Part shown: piece after piece, positions 51,845 to 60,337 of the stretch
Layout: each line of letters starts with the position of its first letter
How positions within the stretch are numbered: the stretch's first letter is position 1
Translations under genes and position numbers: made by a program
Assembly: GCF_017115045.1 (NCBI RefSeq)
Contig: NZ_JABXKK010000098.1
Span: 1-64,000, forward strand
Source: Nostoc sp. NMS8
GTDB taxonomy: Bacteria; Cyanobacteriota; Cyanobacteriia; Cyanobacteriales; Nostocaceae
Direction of reading: 5' to 3'
DNA length: 64,000 bases
Notes under the pieces: model-generated
What the model saw: the letters and a program-made list of their open reading frames with translations, nothing else
Database searches by the model: none
What the model was told of the DNA's origin: nothing

Positions 51845-52807
51845 TTAAACTTTACTCAACCACTCATTTTCTTCTGGGTCTTTAAATAGTGAGGTACTGA
51901 GGTAGCGTTCACCAAAGCTAGGTTGGATCATCACGATGAGGCGACCTGCATTTTCTGGTCGTTGTGCCACCTGAATAGCTGCATATAAAGCAGCGCCAGT
52001 AGAAATCCCCGATAGCAATCCTTCTTCTTTGGCGAGGCGACGACTGTAAGCGATCGCTTGCTCATCCGCTACCTGAATCACTTCATCTACTACTTCTGGA
52101 CGGTAAATTGCTGGGACAAATCCCGCGCCGATACCCTGAATTTTGTGAGGCCCTGATTTACCACCTGTTAATACTGGACTGCTGCTTGGTTCAACTGCGA
52201 TCGCTTGAAAACTCGGTTTCCGTCCTTTAATAACTTCTGCAACTCCCGTAATCGTCCCACCAGTACCCACTCCCGCCACGAGAATATCTACTTCTCCATC
52301 GGTGTCATTCCAAATTTCTTCTGCTGTGGTTTCGACGTGAACTTTCGTGTTAGCAGGGTTGCGGAACTGCTGCAACATATAAGCATTGGGCGTTTGAGCT
52401 AAAATCTGCTCTGCACGACCGATCGCTCCTCGCATCCCTTCTACCCCTGGCGTTAACTCTAATTGAGCGCCATAAGCTTTGAGCATAGAGCGTCTTTCGT
52501 GGCTCATTGTGTCAGGCATCGTTAGAATGAGATGATAACCCTTAGCGGCCGCCACCATCGCCAGCGCAATTCCTGTATTTCCAGAAGTCGGCTCTACTAA
52601 AATGGTTTTCCCTGGGTGAATCAAACCTGCTTCTTCTGCCGCTTCCACCATACTCGCGCCAATCCGGTCTTTCACAGAAGATGCTGGATTCATGCTTTCT
52701 AGCTTCACCACAATCCGAGCAACCGCTCCTGAAGCTTGGGGAATCTTGTTTAATTGAACTAAAGGAGTTCGGCCGATTAACTCTGTGATATCTTTCGCTA
52801 TCCGCAT
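51845..52807 (-). CDS. cysK: Cysteine synthase A (O-acetylserine sulfhydrylase)
   Basis: A 320-residue PLP enzyme that makes cysteine from O-acetylserine and sulfide. The PLP-binding Lys is in NPASSVKDRIGASM, the Asn-loop is PTSGNTGIALAM, the phosphate-binding glycine loop is GVGTGGTITG, and the closing region EEGLLSGISTGAAL is present. It is 18 bp downstream of the Rrf2 gene, forming an operon divergent from cysE. Length and motifs are standard. Confidence 0.96.
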   Translation of the reverse strand: MRIAKDITELIGRTPLVQLNKIPQASGAVARIVVKLESMNPASSVKDRIGASMVEAAEEAGLIHPGKTILVEPTSGNTGIALAMVAAAKGYHLILTMPDTMSHERRSMLKAYGAQLELTPGVEGMRGAIGRAEQILAQTPNAYMLQQFRNPANTKVHVETTAEEIWNDTDGEVDILVAGVGTGGTITGVAEVIKGRKPSFQAIAVEPSSSPVLTGGKSGPHKIQGIGAGFVPAIYRPEVVDEVIQVADEQAIAYSRRLAKEEGLLSGISTGAALYAAIQVAQRPENAGRLIVMIQPSFGERYLSTSLFKDPEENEWLSKV

Positions 52808-52825
52808 GGGGGTACTCCGTCGTGT

Positions 52826-53293
52826 CTAAATATAATACATTGGACTCTGTTGGGCGCGAGTTTCTCTTTCGTCGCACAAGTTTTGGAGTGTATAACGACC
52901 CAAAACCTCTATTGAGGCAGTATTAGCTTGCTCCCAAACTTCATAAACCAGAGTCTTTTCCAGAGTCGGAGAGTCAGATGTATCTTTCTCTTTCCGCTCA
53001 CCTTCTACCAAAGTGACAATTTCAAGTATTGTAATCTGCCAAGGTTCACGAACTAAAACGAAACCTCCTTTAGAGCCGCGTTGACTCTGCACTACACCTG
53101 CACGCCGGAGGTTGGTCAAAATTTGTTCCAGATAGCGCTCAGGTATAGGTTGCTTGGCAGTGATCTCGCTCATGGTTAAAGGAAGTTTTTTTCCGTGGTG
53201 GCTTGCCAGTTCTAAAAGTGCCAGCAGTGCATATTCCACTTTGGAAGACAGATCCAAGAGAGCGTAGTTTTGGCTATTCAAGACTGTACTCAA
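52826..53293 (-). CDS. Rrf2-family transcription regulator (CymR/IscR-like)
   Basis: A 155-residue regulator. The winged helix contains SSKVEYALLALLELASHHGK, ITAKQPIPERYLEQILTNLRRAGVVQSQRGSKGG. The three-Cys cluster of IscR is absent: only one Cys is seen, in the C-terminal half (QNLCDERE). So it is more like CymR, which senses cysteine state by binding CysK. The operon with cysK strongly supports that comparison. A near-palindrome at 53353-53374 could be its operator. Confidence 0.85.
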   Translation of the reverse strand: MSTVLNSQNYALLDLSSKVEYALLALLELASHHGKKLPLTMSEITAKQPIPERYLEQILTNLRRAGVVQSQRGSKGGFVLVREPWQITILEIVTLVEGERKEKDTSDSPTLEKTLVYEVWEQANTASIEVLGRYTLQNLCDERETRAQQSPMYYI

Positions 53294-53352
53294 TATACTA
53301 CGGTGATTTGAGGGACTTATCGCAGTTTACGCGAAATTAATTTTTTTCAACT

Positions 53353-53374
53353 GTGGAATGTGATAGCATCCCAC
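53353..53374. promoter_or_regulatory. Candidate regulator operator between cysK operon and cysE
   Basis: GTGGAATG, six bases, then CATCCCAC: seven of eight positions pair. It lies in the divergent region between the Rrf2 gene (start 53293) and cysE. Operator role is inference. Confidence 0.45.
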
Positions 53375-53522
53375 TTATTACCCACAAAAACACTATACTC
53401 TATCGACTTACCGTAGATTGCAATCTGACACAATTCCCATAAATTACTTGAATCTTTTTGTGGGAATCATCCTGAGTTTCTGTTTTCAGAACCTCACCTA
53501 CCAACAAAAATCTCAACAGAGT

Positions 53523-54251
53523 ATGCTACTAACTGATTTGCGAACCATTTTTGAGCGTGACCCAGCAGCCCGTAACTGGCTAGAAGTATTGTTCTGTTAC
53601 CCTGGACTCCAAGCCTTAATATGCCATCGATTGGCACACTGGCTATATAAAATTGGAATTCCCTTTATACCAAGACTCATCTCTCATCTTAGTAGGTTTT
53701 TAACCGGAATTGAAATTCATCCTGGGGCATTAATTGGTCAGGGAGTGTTTATTGACCACGGGATGGGAGTAGTGATTGGTGAGACTGCGATCGTGGGTGA
53801 CTATGCTCTGATTTATCAAGGTGTGACCCTTGGCGGCACTGGGAAAGAAAGTGGCAAACGCCATCCGACTTTAGGCTCTCATGTGGTTGTGGGAGCGGGT
53901 GCAAAGGTATTAGGAAATATTCAAATTGGCGATCGCGTCCGTATTGGAGCCGGTTCAGTAGTACTACGAGATGTCCCCAGTAACACTACTGTAGTTGGGA
54001 TTCCAGGGCGTGTGACTCGTCAGAACAACTCGTCTACCAATGTGCTGGATCATGATAAAGTCCGCGACGTAGAAGCTGAAGTTATCCGTGCTTTATTTGA
54101 ACGTGTCAAGTCTCTAGAGAAACAGTTCGAGCAGTTGTCAGATCAATCAAGTTTATCCCCAACTGAACTTGGTGACGAAGTAACCAACAAGTCTAAGAGC
54201 AAAAATTCTGATGGGATGATTGAAGATTTTCTGGATGGTGCAGGAATTTAA
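53523..54251 (+). CDS. cysE: Serine O-acetyltransferase
   Basis: A 242-residue enzyme making O-acetylserine, the substrate for CysK. The start is set at ATG 53523 (MLLTDLRTIFERDPAARNWL), the family's usual N-terminus; the open frame from 53418 upstream is not protein-like. The catalytic His and hexapeptide beta-helix are visible in IEIHPGALIGQGVFIDHGMG, VIGETAIVGDYALIYQGVTL and KESGKRHPTLG. The C-terminal extension after about residue 180 is longer than the E. coli type. Confidence 0.93.
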   Translation: MLLTDLRTIFERDPAARNWLEVLFCYPGLQALICHRLAHWLYKIGIPFIPRLISHLSRFLTGIEIHPGALIGQGVFIDHGMGVVIGETAIVGDYALIYQGVTLGGTGKESGKRHPTLGSHVVVGAGAKVLGNIQIGDRVRIGAGSVVLRDVPSNTTVVGIPGRVTRQNNSSTNVLDHDKVRDVEAEVIRALFERVKSLEKQFEQLSDQSSLSPTELGDEVTNKSKSKNSDGMIEDFLDGAGI

Positions 54252-54380
54252 TTTTGGGAATTGGGCATTGGGCAAATAACTCCTAACTCCCAACTCCCCA
54301 TTTTAAAATACCCATAGGTTCTTATAACCTGATATAAATGTAATACTACGGTTAGTTTATCGGAGAAGAGTGTTTGTAAT

Positions 54381-54971
54381 ATGGTGTCTTTGTACACAAG
54401 CTTATCTAGTCTAAGCAGTAATAATACTAAGCAAATTTTTGCCCGTAGGTCATTTCTACCAGAGCATCAAAACGGTCTTTGGAAGATTGAAACGGGTTTT
54501 GTTAGGACTTTTACCTATTTGGAAGATGGTACAACCGTTGCTCTGGGATTGTGGGGCCCTGGGGACGTTGTTGGTAGAACTTTGTCAAAATTAGAACCTT
54601 ATCAGATGGAATGCTTAACTAAAGTAGAGGCGACAGTCTTACCTTTAGAACAGTGGACTGAATTAACAGAAACTCTACTTGCCCATATCCAACAAGCTCA
54701 AGAATTGATGATCATTCGTAGCCATAAAAAAGTGGATACTATGCTCATCAAGCTGTTGGCATGGTTATCTAAAAAGTTTGGTTCGGAAGTTGAGAAGGGG
54801 CGTTTAATAGATATGCGTCTGACTCATGAAGACCTGGCGGAAATGCTTGGTTCAACTCGTGTTACCATTACTCGCGTTCTCGGACAGTTTGAGCAAGAGG
54901 GCTTGATTGATCGTCTCTCTCTGCATCGAATTGTCCTAAAAGAAGAAGAAATTTGGTACTACGAAATTTAG
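54381..54971 (+). CDS. Crp/Fnr-family regulator, CysR-like
   Basis: A 196-residue regulator paralogous to 7304-7933. It has the beta-roll (LWKIETGFVRTFTYLEDGTTVALGLWGPGDVVG) and winged helix with recognition helix LGSTRVTITRVLGQFEQEG. In Synechococcus PCC 7942 the sulfur regulator CysR is a Crp-family protein encoded with the sulfate transporter. This gene sits between cysE and the sulfate transport operon, so a CysR role is likely by context and family. Effector unknown. It follows cysE by about 130 bp. Confidence 0.8.
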   Translation: MVSLYTSLSSLSSNNTKQIFARRSFLPEHQNGLWKIETGFVRTFTYLEDGTTVALGLWGPGDVVGRTLSKLEPYQMECLTKVEATVLPLEQWTELTETLLAHIQQAQELMIIRSHKKVDTMLIKLLAWLSKKFGSEVEKGRLIDMRLTHEDLAEMLGSTRVTITRVLGQFEQEGLIDRLSLHRIVLKEEEIWYYEI

Positions 54972-54977
54972 ATTATT

Positions 54978-55316
54978 TCAGTAACACCAGCTATCGCCGT
55001 CAGCATTGGGCTTGCCGACAATTCTAAGGTTTAGAGATTCCAGGTAAGCTAAACCACTAGAAATTTGTGCCACTGTTCCCCGCAGTTCAATGTCAAAGCA
55101 TCCTTCGCTATCTGTATTTGGTTGTAGCATAGCCTTGGTAATATTAACTACTAACCCGTAAGCAGAAATTAACTGCGAAATTACGGGCGCTTGTAGATAG
55201 CTTTTGGGAATATGTATTCGCAGACGAATCTGAGTGACTTGGCTTTTTTCAGTCTATGAAAAAAGCAGTGATAATCTGGTGTGAGAATTGGTTTTTTGGT
55301 TATTTCGTGCTACCAT
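54978..55316 (-). pseudogene. NIL-domain gene with an internal stop
   Basis: From ATG 55316 the frame reads MVARNNQKTNSHTRLSLLFS, then TAG at 55256-55254. It continues without a start codon as TEKSQVTQIRLRIHIPKSYL, QAPVISQLISAYGLVVNITK, AMLQPNTDSEGCFDIELRGT... to TGA at 54978. The second part is a full NIL domain, paralogous to 55425-56069 and 56951-57217. Either the stop is a real mutation, making it a recent pseudogene, or translation restarts at an unusual codon. Confidence 0.7.
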
Positions 55317-55424
55317 TGGATAGTGATAATTTTTTAATTAGCGTAGGCGTAGCCCATTGTAGACATCGCTACCGAGACAAATCCAGCCAAATTGTCCTTG
55401 AATTACAAATTACGAATTATTAAC

Positions 55425-56069
55425 TTAGCGATCGCTATAAATGCTAGACAAATCCAGCCAAATCGGTAGTCCCAGTTTTTCTAAATAACTCAGGCTAGAG
55501 TAAAGTTGCTTTGTTCTCCCCCACAAATCCAAGTCAAACCAGCCGTCATCTTGGGTATCGGGTTGAAGTATGGCACTGGTAATATTGACTGTTAATCCAT
55601 AACGAGAAACTAACTCAGAAATCACCGGTTCTTCGTAATAAGATTTTAAGATGCACAGTTGCAAACGCAATCGATTGGTTTGACCCAGAGAAATCCATTG
55701 CTGGAATTGTTCTTGCCATTGATTTGTCAGCCATGTAGAATCTTTGAGACTCAGTTTGCTAGCTGGATTTGGGAAAGGTAGAGTGTGCTGGTTGGATTGA
55801 ATTTGGTTGGCGATCGCTAGTTGCAGCAAATTCACTCCCAATCCTTGCAAGTAAGATAGGCTATTTGTCAGTTTTTGAGGATTTCCTGAAAGTTCTAAAT
55901 CAAACCAGCCATCGCTGTCACTGTCGGATGTCAGGGATGCAGCTTTGATATTGACAGTTAAACCATAACGAGACACCAGTCGAGAAATTACAGGTTGCCT
56001 ATGATACCGTTGAGGCACAAGGATTCGACTGTGGACTGAAGCGGGTTCTAAAGATTTACTTTCAGACAT
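55425..56069 (-). CDS. Tandem NIL-domain protein
   Basis: About 214 residues with two NIL modules. The first (about 15-90) reads YHRQPVISRLVSRYGLTVNI...DGWFDLELSG, and the second (about 135-210) YYEEPVISELVSRYGLTVNI...DDGWFDLDLWG. They are linked by an insert (NQHTLPFPNPASKLSLKD...). NIL domains usually sit at the C-terminus of MetN ABC ATPases and bind methionine to inhibit transport. Here they are free-standing, near the sulfate transport operon on the same strand. A sulfur-metabolite sensor role is inference. Confidence 0.75.
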   Translation of the reverse strand: MSESKSLEPASVHSRILVPQRYHRQPVISRLVSRYGLTVNIKAASLTSDSDSDGWFDLELSGNPQKLTNSLSYLQGLGVNLLQLAIANQIQSNQHTLPFPNPASKLSLKDSTWLTNQWQEQFQQWISLGQTNRLRLQLCILKSYYEEPVISELVSRYGLTVNITSAILQPDTQDDGWFDLDLWGRTKQLYSSLSYLEKLGLPIWLDLSSIYSDR

Positions 56070-56435
56070 CAGATTAATTCCCAATCGCGATACCTACAGT
56101 GGGCTACGCCTACGCAATTTTTGGGTTCGGCAGAAACTCTTGCTGATGCTGTACCTGGTTGAATGTCAGTCTCATCAAGATTTTCATATTTCTGGTTTTG
56201 ATAAAATACGGTAAATCTATCGGTTTATCGCATTTAATTGTTATGTAAAGGAGAGTCTCACAAAGACCACAAAAAAACAATGGGTAAATTCACGTAATTT
56301 TTGCTCACTTTACGTAAAGTAATACAATTTGAAAAATGATCGTGACAGATGCTTGAAACCCACGGAGGTGGGTTTTGTTTGTATAGGTTTCTAACCGCCC
56401 GTTTCAAGTTAAGTTGACACCAATGGCAAGATGCC

Positions 56436-56473
56436 CACCCCACAATATTGGATAATTTATTTCTTGGAGTTCC
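56436..56473. repeat. 38-bp repeat, exact inverted copy of 51549-51586
   Basis: Every base is the reverse complement of 51549-51586. It lies just left of the MITE at 56481. A shorter related piece occurs near 14311-14336 downstream of tkt. Confidence 0.85.
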
Positions 56474-56480
56474 CCAATCT

Positions 56481-56683
56481 TTAAGAGGATGTTTGAAAAG
56501 TCCTCTTGTCGGTATCAAAAATTTTAGATCCCCCTAAATCCCCCTTAAAAAGGGGGACTTTGATTCCTTTTTAAGGGGAGCCAGCGCGGTATTGGGGTCT
56601 CCCCAAGTGGAGCGACTGGCGTGGGTTAGGGGGGATCTAAAGTGCCTAAAGTCACAGCGAAACACTTTTCAAACAACCTTTAA
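56481..56683. mobile_element. MITE-like element, second copy, with a nested repeat
   Basis: Ends TTAAGAGGATGTTTGAAAAG and CTTTTCAAACAACCTTTAA match the element at 31110-31278. The inner AGATCCCCC core starts near 56527 and closes with GGGGGGATCT near 56630. A GAGCCAGCGCGGTATTGGGG...GGAGCGACTGGCGTGGG insert (about 56578-56622) is a second repeat nested inside. Confidence 0.8.
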
Positions 56684-56950
56684 GAGCTTAAAAAGTAAAA
56701 GCAAAAAAATAATCCCCATAAATAAATTGAGGGGATTTAATAAAGACGTTTGAAAAAGTAAAAATAACCAAGTAAAAAGTAAAAATAAAGACAAATTTAT
56801 TTATTTATTTTGACTTTTTACTTGTGCAAGCACTCTTTGCTTGAAACAAATGTTTTTACTTAGTTCCATAAATGAATTTAGTCGCTCTGAAAACATTTTC
56901 TTTTTCTTTATGAGTGCCTTTTAACTTTTGCCTTGTTTGGTCAACTTTCG

Positions 56951-57217
56951 TTACCAATCACTTGCTTTATTATCATCCCAGACTTCTAATTCCAAATCGC
57001 GGAGATAAGTTAACCCGCTCTGAATTTGTGCATCTGTTCCTTGTAGTTCAAGGTCAAACCAACCATCACCGACAGCATTGGCTCCCAAAATTGCTGCCGT
57101 AATATTCACAATCAGTCCGTAGTTAGACACCAGGCGAGAAATGACAGGTTCCTGGTGATAATCTTTCGGAATTCTGAGTCGAATCCGTTTATTTGTAAGT
57201 GTATTATCAGTAGTCAT
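56951..57217 (-). CDS. Single NIL-domain protein
   Basis: An 88-residue protein, MTTDNTLTNKRIRLRIPKDYHQEPVISRLV..., consisting of one NIL module (SNYGLIVNITAAILGANAVGDGWFDLELQG, then IQSGLTYLRDLELEVWDD). It lies 150 bp downstream of cysW on the same strand and may be the last gene of the sulfate transport operon. It is the most intact of three NIL genes here. A role in sensing methionine or another sulfur metabolite is inferred from MetN. Confidence 0.75.
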   Translation of the reverse strand: MTTDNTLTNKRIRLRIPKDYHQEPVISRLVSNYGLIVNITAAILGANAVGDGWFDLELQGTDAQIQSGLTYLRDLELEVWDDNKASDW

Positions 57218-57366
57218 ATTTGAATTATTTCAATCCCTGATTGGGATTGGTACAAAACTACCCTCAGTCCTAATGGTAATTTCCTGATAGGTACTAGGTA
57301 GATCGTACCATTTCCCATGATTTGCTTGTATCCTATTCAAAGGATAACTATAATCTCTGGATTTTT

Positions 57367-58242
57367 CTAATCAACGTCTTTAATGCGGGTTTTCCGTTCC
57401 AGAATTTCCTTCAGCACTAAGGTTACGACTGCTAGCAATGCTAATAGTACAGCCGCAGAGAAAGCCGCTTCAGTTTCGTATTGTTTGTAAGCATCTTCTA
57501 CAAACAGTGGTAGGCTCTGGGTTTGGTCAGCAATGTTGCCAGATACTACTGAAACTGCGCCGAATTCACCCATTGCTCTGGCATTGGTCAAAATTAAACC
57601 GTAAAGTAAGCCCCAACGGATACTAGGTAGAGTGACGCGCAAAAATATCTGCCAATCTTTCGCACCTAGAGTTCTAGCAGCTTCTTCTTGATCCTTACCA
57701 AACTCTTCTAAAACAGGAATTACTTCCCGCGCCACAAAGGGCATACTCACGAAGGCTGTAGCCAATACCATACCTGGAAAGGCAAAGACAATCTTGATAT
57801 CATGGGCTTGGAGCCAAGGGCCAAACCATCCATTGCGTCCGTAAAGTAGCACAATCATTAATCCTGCAACTACGGGCGAAATCGAAAATGGTAGGTCAAT
57901 AATGCTCAAAACTATGGCGCGTCCAGGGAATTTATGACGAGCGATCGCCCAAGCTGCACATAAGCCAAATACAGTATTTAAAGGTAGAGAAATCACAGCC
58001 AGCAATAATGTTAACCAAGCTGCATGGAGAAAAGCTGGTCGCGTCAGGTTGGATAGAAATGGCCCAACACCCTTGCTAAAAGCTTGGACAAATACATTAA
58101 TTGCCGGGATATATTGAACTAAGGCTAAATAGGCGATCGCTATCCCAATCAAAACTATTGGCACCCAACTCTTCTGCTCTTTAGGCTTGGCTGTATCTGA
58201 TACAGATGCAGATGAATGAAAACTTGGCTTATCTACTGTCAT
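57367..58242 (-). CDS. cysW: Sulfate ABC transporter permease CysW
   Basis: A 291-residue permease with six membrane helices. The EAA loop reads LEEFGKDQEEAARTLGAKDWQIFLRVTLP and the CysW-type region ARAMGEFGAVSVVSG is present. With CysT it forms the membrane channel of the sulfate/thiosulfate importer. Its start overlaps the end of cysT by 14 bp. No ATPase gene (cysA) follows; 150 bp downstream is a NIL gene instead. Confidence 0.94.
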   Translation of the reverse strand: MTVDKPSFHSSASVSDTAKPKEQKSWVPIVLIGIAIAYLALVQYIPAINVFVQAFSKGVGPFLSNLTRPAFLHAAWLTLLLAVISLPLNTVFGLCAAWAIARHKFPGRAIVLSIIDLPFSISPVVAGLMIVLLYGRNGWFGPWLQAHDIKIVFAFPGMVLATAFVSMPFVAREVIPVLEEFGKDQEEAARTLGAKDWQIFLRVTLPSIRWGLLYGLILTNARAMGEFGAVSVVSGNIADQTQSLPLFVEDAYKQYETEAAFSAAVLLALLAVVTLVLKEILERKTRIKDVD

Positions 58243-59095
58243 ATCGCCTTGCCCATGCTTGTAAGAAATTAATTGCCAATAACAGTACCAACGAAATTGA
58301 TAGTAAAACTATGCCAATTACTGTTGCACCAGAATAGTCATACTGCTCTAATCGTTGGAAAATCAGCACGGGTGCGATTAAATCTTGATAGGGCGTATTG
58401 GAAGAGATAATTACAGTCGAACCATACTCTCCAACTGCACGGGAGAAACCCAAGGCAACACCAGTCAAAATTGTGGGAAATAAAGGTGGCAAAATCACTT
58501 TCCAGAATGTCTGCCATTGAGAAGCACCTAGACACCACGAGGCTTCTTCAATTTCATGTTCCATTTCCTGAAGTACAGGTTGCACAGTTCTCACAATAAA
58601 AGGTAGTGAGATAAATATCATTGCTACCGCTACTCCCGTGCGGGTAAAAGCTACCTTAATTCCCAGTGGTGCTAGTAGCGAACCAATCCAACCGTTATCG
58701 CTGTAAACTGTTGCCAATGTTAACCCTGCTACCGATGTTGGGAGTGCAAAGGGTAAATCTACTGTGGCATCAATCAAGCGCTTGAAGGGAAAGTCGTAGC
58801 GGACTAGAACCCAAGCAATCAGAGTTCCAAATACGCCATTGAGTAAGGCAGCAAATATTGCTGTGAAAAAAGTTACGTTGTAGGTTGCTAATGCGATATC
58901 ACTGGTTGCGATCGCCCAAAACCTAGATGGAGGTTCTGTACCCGCTTTCAGGAACATAGCAGTTATGGGGATCAGCAACATAACTGTCAGGTATACAATG
59001 GTGACTACCCAAGTCCAAGAAACCCGCTCCAATCTCTTCAAAAACGGTGTTTTGCGTTCAACTTCCACAGAAGGAGATACAGTCGTCATAGTCAA
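58229..59095 (-). CDS. cysT: Sulfate ABC transporter permease CysT
   Basis: A 288-residue permease. The region MEHEIEEASWCLGASQWQTFWKVILPPL is the EAA loop, and GFSRAVGEYGSTVIISSN is typical of CysT/CysU. It has about six helices. It is 87 bp downstream of sbpA and overlaps cysW. The gap to sbpA holds a hairpin (59133-59170) that may lower permease expression relative to the binding protein. Confidence 0.94.
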   Translation of the reverse strand: MTMTTVSPSVEVERKTPFLKRLERVSWTWVVTIVYLTVMLLIPITAMFLKAGTEPPSRFWAIATSDIALATYNVTFFTAIFAALLNGVFGTLIAWVLVRYDFPFKRLIDATVDLPFALPTSVAGLTLATVYSDNGWIGSLLAPLGIKVAFTRTGVAVAMIFISLPFIVRTVQPVLQEMEHEIEEASWCLGASQWQTFWKVILPPLFPTILTGVALGFSRAVGEYGSTVIISSNTPYQDLIAPVLIFQRLEQYDYSGATVIGIVLLSISLVLLLAINFLQAWARRYDSR

Positions 59096-59132
59096 AAATT
59101 CAAAATTTAAAATTCACAAAGAAGTTTTTTGC

Positions 59133-59170
59133 CAATAGTCGGTTGTTTTTTTACTAACCACCGACTATTG
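59133..59170 (-). promoter_or_regulatory. Intra-operon hairpin between sbpA and cysT
   Basis: CAATAGTCGGT (59133-59143) and ACCGACTATTG (59160-59170) are perfect reverse complements. Such structures commonly stabilise the upstream mRNA or partly terminate. The function is inferred from position. Confidence 0.55.
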
Positions 59171-59182
59171 ACTAATGACTAA

Positions 59183-60337
59183 TTACCGTTTATTTGCGGC
59201 TTGAATCTTATCAAACACACCTCCATCTGCGAAGAACTTCTTATCGATTTCACTCCAACCACCTAAGTCTGCAACTGTACCCAAAGTTTTCACCTTGGGA
59301 AATTTGTCTGTGACTTCTTTAGTTTGGGCTAAAGTCTCATCTACAGGACGGAATCCCAATTTGACAAACTCTTGCTGTGCTTCTGGGCTATAGAGGTATT
59401 TCACAAAACCTTCTGCAACTTCGCGGGTTCCATGCTTATCGACGTTTTTATCTACCACGGCGATCGGATTGTCGATGGATATGTTCACATCAGGAACGAT
59501 ATACTCAACCTTTTCGCCCTTTTGCTGTGCCAAAATAACTTCGTTTTCGTAGTTGATTAAGACATCACCCTGCCCTTGCTTGGTGAATGTATCAGTAGCT
59601 TCCCGTGCATCTTTAGGCAAGATTGGCACATTTTTATAAACTTTAGTCACAAAGTCAGTAGCTTTTGCCTCATCGCCACCTGTTTTAATCACCGAATCCC
59701 ATAGGGCTAAGAAATTCCACTTAGCAACGCCTGATGTTTTGGGGTTAGCAGTAATCAACTTGACACCATCTTTGGCTAAATCTGCCCAGTTCTTGATGCC
59801 TTTAGGATTGCCTGTACGAGTAACTAATGCTGCAACTGATTTGGAGACAATACCATTGTTGGGAACTTCTTTCTCCCATCCTGGTTGAATCAATCCAGCT
59901 TTCTCAATCTTTGACGTATCTCCAGCTAGCGCCAAGTGAACAACATCTGCTTCTAAACCGTCGATAACAGCGCGAGTTTGGGAACCAGAACCGCCATAGC
60001 TTTGCTTAAAGACGACAGTTTGATTATGATCTTTCTTCCACTGTTCTACAAATTTCGGAATAATTGCTTCGTGAGCTGCTTTGGTGACAGCAAAGGAAAC
60101 TAGAGTTAATTCAACATTATCTTTGCTTGCAGCCACAGGACTAGCGCTAGCATTAGGGGTTTCAGAGGAAGAAGTATTCCCAGTTCCTCCACCAGAGCAG
60201 GCAGCAAGGGCTACACTCAATACAGTCCCTACCAAAAAGAGTGATACAAACCCTTTGAGCGAATTTAGTCTGAACCGATACGTTCTATGTTCAGCGATCG
60301 CTTGTAATTTTTTCACTGAGCGTTGCCATAAACTCAT
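59183..60337 (-). CDS. sbpA: Sulfate-binding lipoprotein SbpA
   Basis: A 384-residue periplasmic binding protein for the sulfate importer. The signal peptide ends in a lipobox (ALAAC), so it is probably a lipoprotein, followed by a Ser/Thr/Asn linker. The sulfate-binding family features are QSYGGSGSQTRAVIDGLEADVV, ANPKTSGVAKWNFLALW and GQGDVLINYENEV. A strong GGAGG lies before ATG 60337. It is the first gene of sbpA-cysT-cysW. A second copy lies at 61120-62259 on the opposite strand. Confidence 0.92.
   Translation of the reverse strand: MSLWQRSVKKLQAIAEHRTYRFRLNSLKGFVSLFLVGTVLSVALAACSGGGTGNTSSSETPNASASPVAASKDNVELTLVSFAVTKAAHEAIIPKFVEQWKKDHNQTVVFKQSYGGSGSQTRAVIDGLEADVVHLALAGDTSKIEKAGLIQPGWEKEVPNNGIVSKSVAALVTRTGNPKGIKNWADLAKDGVKLITANPKTSGVAKWNFLALWDSVIKTGGDEAKATDFVTKVYKNVPILPKDAREATDTFTKQGQGDVLINYENEVILAQQKGEKVEYIVPDVNISIDNPIAVVDKNVDKHGTREVAEGFVKYLYSPEAQQEFVKLGFRPVDETLAQTKEVTDKFPKVKTLGTVADLGGWSEIDKKFFADGGVFDKIQAANKR

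Larger units (their letters stand above)
56085..56950. other. Repeat-rich intergenic region
   Basis: Holds a GTAGGCGTAGCC-type repeat near 56100, a terminator-like AACCCACggagGTGGGTT hairpin (about 56355-56373), the 38-bp repeat 56436-56473, the MITE at 56481-56683, and CCCCATAAATAAATTGAGGGG near 56724. A minus-strand open frame at 56258-56518 spans these repeats and is not a gene. Confidence 0.7.

Noticed and set aside
56258..56518. Minus-strand 86-codon frame
   Set aside because: It spans a hairpin, the 38-bp repeat and the MITE end, so the frame is a by-product of repeats.
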